This document shows positions 6,627 through 8,180 of a stretch of 8,180 nt of DNA, piece after piece. A model generated the notes under the pieces. It saw nothing but the letters and a program-made list of their open reading frames with translations. It was not told where the DNA came from and did no database searches. A program made the translations under genes and the position numbers. The first letter of the stretch is position 1, and the number at the start of each line of letters is the position of its first letter. The stretch comes from MFAQ01 sp964592455 (GTDB lineage Bacteria; Patescibacteriota; Microgenomatia; UBA1400; MFAQ01), in the NCBI GenBank assembly GCA_964592455.1, contig CAZQDQ010000040.1, positions 1 through 8,180 of the forward strand. The letters are read 5' to 3'.

Positions 6627-8180
6627 TTAGTTTGTTTTTGGGTAATGGCAAGCTTTCCATTTTTTTCCGGATCCACACCAGCAGGGGTCGTTGCGGCCGA
6701 GCTTGGGGGATTTTTTGTCGGAGTGATTTGATGGATTCCCGCCTTCGCGGGAATGACTGGAGGTGGTTAATGACGTTGGTTGGGGGCGGGGGGCGGTGTT
6801 TATCTGGACACGGAAGATGCGTTTGGCAATGGTGGAGTCAATTCTGTCAAGTAAACTTTCAAAAAGAGCGAAGGACTCCTGCTTGTACTCTACAAGAGGG
6901 TCCTTTTGAGCATAACCGCGGAGTCCGATACCGTCTCTTAAGTTATCTATGGCGTCTAGGTGACTCATCCACGCTTCGTCATAGGTATCTAGACAAACAA
7001 ACTTTTCGATTTGCGATTGATATTCTTGGAATTTGTTTTTTTGTGATTTACGAGCCTCTGTAATAATTTTTGTCAGAACTTGCTTAACCTCATTTTGGTC
7101 TTTGTTTTGTAAGTTCTTTTCCAAAGCTCTAGCTGAATAAGTGTCTAAGGGGAGAATATTTTGAAATTCTTTAACTATTTTTTCGGCATCGAATTCGCTA
7201 ATACCGCCAGCTGAATAAATGTTTGACAAGTAATCGACTTCTTTGCTTAGAGCTTTGTCTACTAATGCAGTAGTAATTGAAGGGTCACCTGTGAGGAGGT
7301 TTTGACGGCGAGTATAAAAAATCTGACGCTGTTTGTTCATAACATCGTCGTACTCGACTAGGTGTTTTCGCTGATCGAAATAGAATGACTCAACTTTTTG
7401 CTGAGCAGTTTCGATGGCCTTGCTAACCATGCTAGCTTCGAGTGGCTGATCCTCTGGAACTTTTAAAAAGTCCATTAGACGACTGACCTGGTCGCCGCCA
7501 AAAATGCGCATAATGTCGTCTTCCAGTGATATGTAGAACCTGGTCGAGCCAGGGTCGCCCTGGCGGCCGGCACGACCTCTAAGTTGATTGTCAATGCGGC
7601 GGGACTCGTGACGAACAGCGCCAATAATGTGTAGTCCACCAATTTCTCTCACTTTGTTTGCTTCTTTTTGCCAGTCATTTAGATCTCTACCAGTTGGATC
7701 TCCTCCTAAAACAATGTCAACTCCTCGACCCGCTATATTGGTAGCAACTGTGACAGAACCGAGTCTACCGGCTTCAGAAATAATGATTGCTTCGTTTTCG
7801 TGATTTTTAGCGTTTAAAACCTGATGGGGAATTTTTTTCTTTTTTAAGTACTGACTGACAATATCATTTTGTTCTATTGACTTTGTTCCTATAAGAATAG
7901 GCTGTCCTTTTTGATGAATACTAACTACTTCGTTCATGATAGCAGCGTATTTAGCGTTTTGAGTTTTGTAGACTACATCTGGAAAATCGTGTCTTTGTAA
8001 GCTGCGGTTAGTAGGAATAACAAGGACAGTTAAGTTATATATTTTTTTGAACTCTTCACTTTCTGTTGCAGCAGTACCTGTCATACCTGCCAATTTTTGG
8101 TATAGCCTAAAGTAATTTTGTAGGGAAATGGTGGCCATAGTACGGCTTTCTTGCTGAATTTTGACCCCCTCTTTGGCCTC
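6627..8180 (-). CDS. secA: Preprotein translocase ATPase SecA, C-terminal part (5' end outside window)
   Basis: SecA is the ATP-driven motor that pushes unfolded preproteins through SecYEG. The reading frame runs off the window edge; 517 residues are visible, beginning EAKEGVKIQ, and roughly the first 350 are missing. Numbering from the first visible residue: the LAGMTGTA motif (30-37); second nucleotide-binding fold with TNIAGRGVDIVLGG (147-160) and QLRGRAGRQGDPGS (199-212), including the arginine finger region; helical scaffold with DEAWMSHLDAIDNLRDGI (401-418) and LRGYAQKDPLVEYK (420-433). A linker of about 35 residues follows, then the zinc-binding SEC-C tail GRNDPCWCGSGKKWKACH, with ligands C500, C502, C511 and H512, which in other bacteria contacts SecB or the ribosome. 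The motif has Ile and Val where E. coli has Met and Thr (TNMAGRGTDI). The linker holds a GC-rich palindromic repeat translated as SHSREGGNPS. It is the first visible gene of the minus-strand run. Confidence 0.98.
   Translation of the reverse strand, partial: EAKEGVKIQQESRTMATISLQNYFRLYQKLAGMTGTAATESEEFKKIYNLTVLVIPTNRSLQRHDFPDVVYKTQNAKYAAIMNEVVSIHQKGQPILIGTKSIEQNDIVSQYLKKKKIPHQVLNAKNHENEAIIISEAGRLGSVTVATNIAGRGVDIVLGGDPTGRDLNDWQKEANKVREIGGLHIIGAVRHESRRIDNQLRGRAGRQGDPGSTRFYISLEDDIMRIFGGDQVSRLMDFLKVPEDQPLEASMVSKAIETAQQKVESFYFDQRKHLVEYDDVMNKQRQIFYTRRQNLLTGDPSITTALVDKALSKEVDYLSNIYSAGGISEFDAEKIVKEFQNILPLDTYSARALEKNLQNKDQNEVKQVLTKIITEARKSQKNKFQEYQSQIEKFVCLDTYDEAWMSHLDAIDNLRDGIGLRGYAQKDPLVEYKQESFALFESLLDRIDSTIAKRIFRVQINTAPRPQPTSLTTSSHSREGGNPSNHSDKKSPKLGRNDPCWCGSGKKWKACHYPKTN
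6730..6757. repeat. dRS3/REP-like palindromic element inside secA
   Basis: A 28-base element with the core ATTCCCGC-CTTC-GCGGGAAT at 6735-6754: a perfect 8-base inverted repeat around a 4-base loop. It matches the ATTCCC-N8-GGGAAT pattern of neisserial dRS3 repeats and of similar dispersed elements in many bacteria, usually flanked as here by TGG on one side and GAC on the other. It stands out as GC-rich in an AT-rich gene. On the secA strand it is read in frame as SHSREGGNPS, without breaking the gene. Only one copy is in this window, so its dispersed nature here is inferred from the match. Confidence 0.8.

Noticed and set aside
6620..6676. GTG at 6676 as the start of the 431-residue protein (450 aa)
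   Set aside because: It would overlap the secA coding end by 50 bases. ATG at 6619 gives a 7-base gap like the neighbouring junctions.
6230..7063. Several frames of 60-143 codons opposite or overlapping secA and the 431-residue gene
   Set aside because: They are shadows of strongly supported coding frames and show no recognisable protein features.
6627..8138. ATG at 8138 as the secA start
   Set aside because: The frame continues to the window edge and encodes EAKEGVKIQ, a standard internal SecA sequence, so this is an internal methionine of a partial gene.

Overview
The window looks like a compact, AT-rich bacterial chromosome segment, most likely from the Candidate Phyla Radiation (Patescibacteria, perhaps a Microgenomates-type lineage). 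This is inference. It rests on almost no intergenic space, no convincing Shine-Dalgarno sites, several unrecognised small membrane or Pro/Thr-rich proteins, a SecA with the variant motif TNIAGRGVDI, and anchors that suit a cell with a single membrane. TGA behaves as a normal stop codon. There are no tRNA, rRNA, CRISPR or insertion-sequence genes. No stretch over about 60 bases lacks a gene.

Layout. Positions 58-543 (+) hold an unrecognised 161-residue protein that converges, with a 4-base overlap, on a two-gene minus-strand unit: a cyclophilin-type prolyl isomerase lipoprotein (1367-2086), then endonuclease IV (nfo, 540-1370), joined by an ATGA overlap. A small two-helix membrane protein (2113-2397, +) is divergent from the cyclophilin gene across a 26-base gap. 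It converges with the minus-strand run that fills the rest of the window.

That run, in transcription order, is: secA (6627-8180, 5' end outside the window); an unrecognised 431-residue protein (5324-6619); a 77-residue single-pass membrane protein (5083-5316); a membrane-anchored trypsin/HtrA-like serine protease with a helix at each end (3235-5064); a 171-residue disordered, acidic Pro/Thr-rich protein (2707-3222); and a DUF4258-like basic protein (2381-2707). Gaps are 7, 7, 18, 12 and -1 bases, so co-transcription is likely.

How the genes may work together. SecA drives export. The protease, the 77-residue protein and the cyclophilin lipoprotein are predicted to face outside the membrane, so the region carries export plus envelope folding and quality control. 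Endonuclease IV is the one clear DNA-repair enzyme. The most striking sequence-level observation is a 28-bp palindromic element of the dRS3/REP type (ATTCCC-N8-GGGAAT). It sits in frame inside the SecA C-terminal linker, just before the zinc-binding tail. No complete new defence or mobile system is evident.
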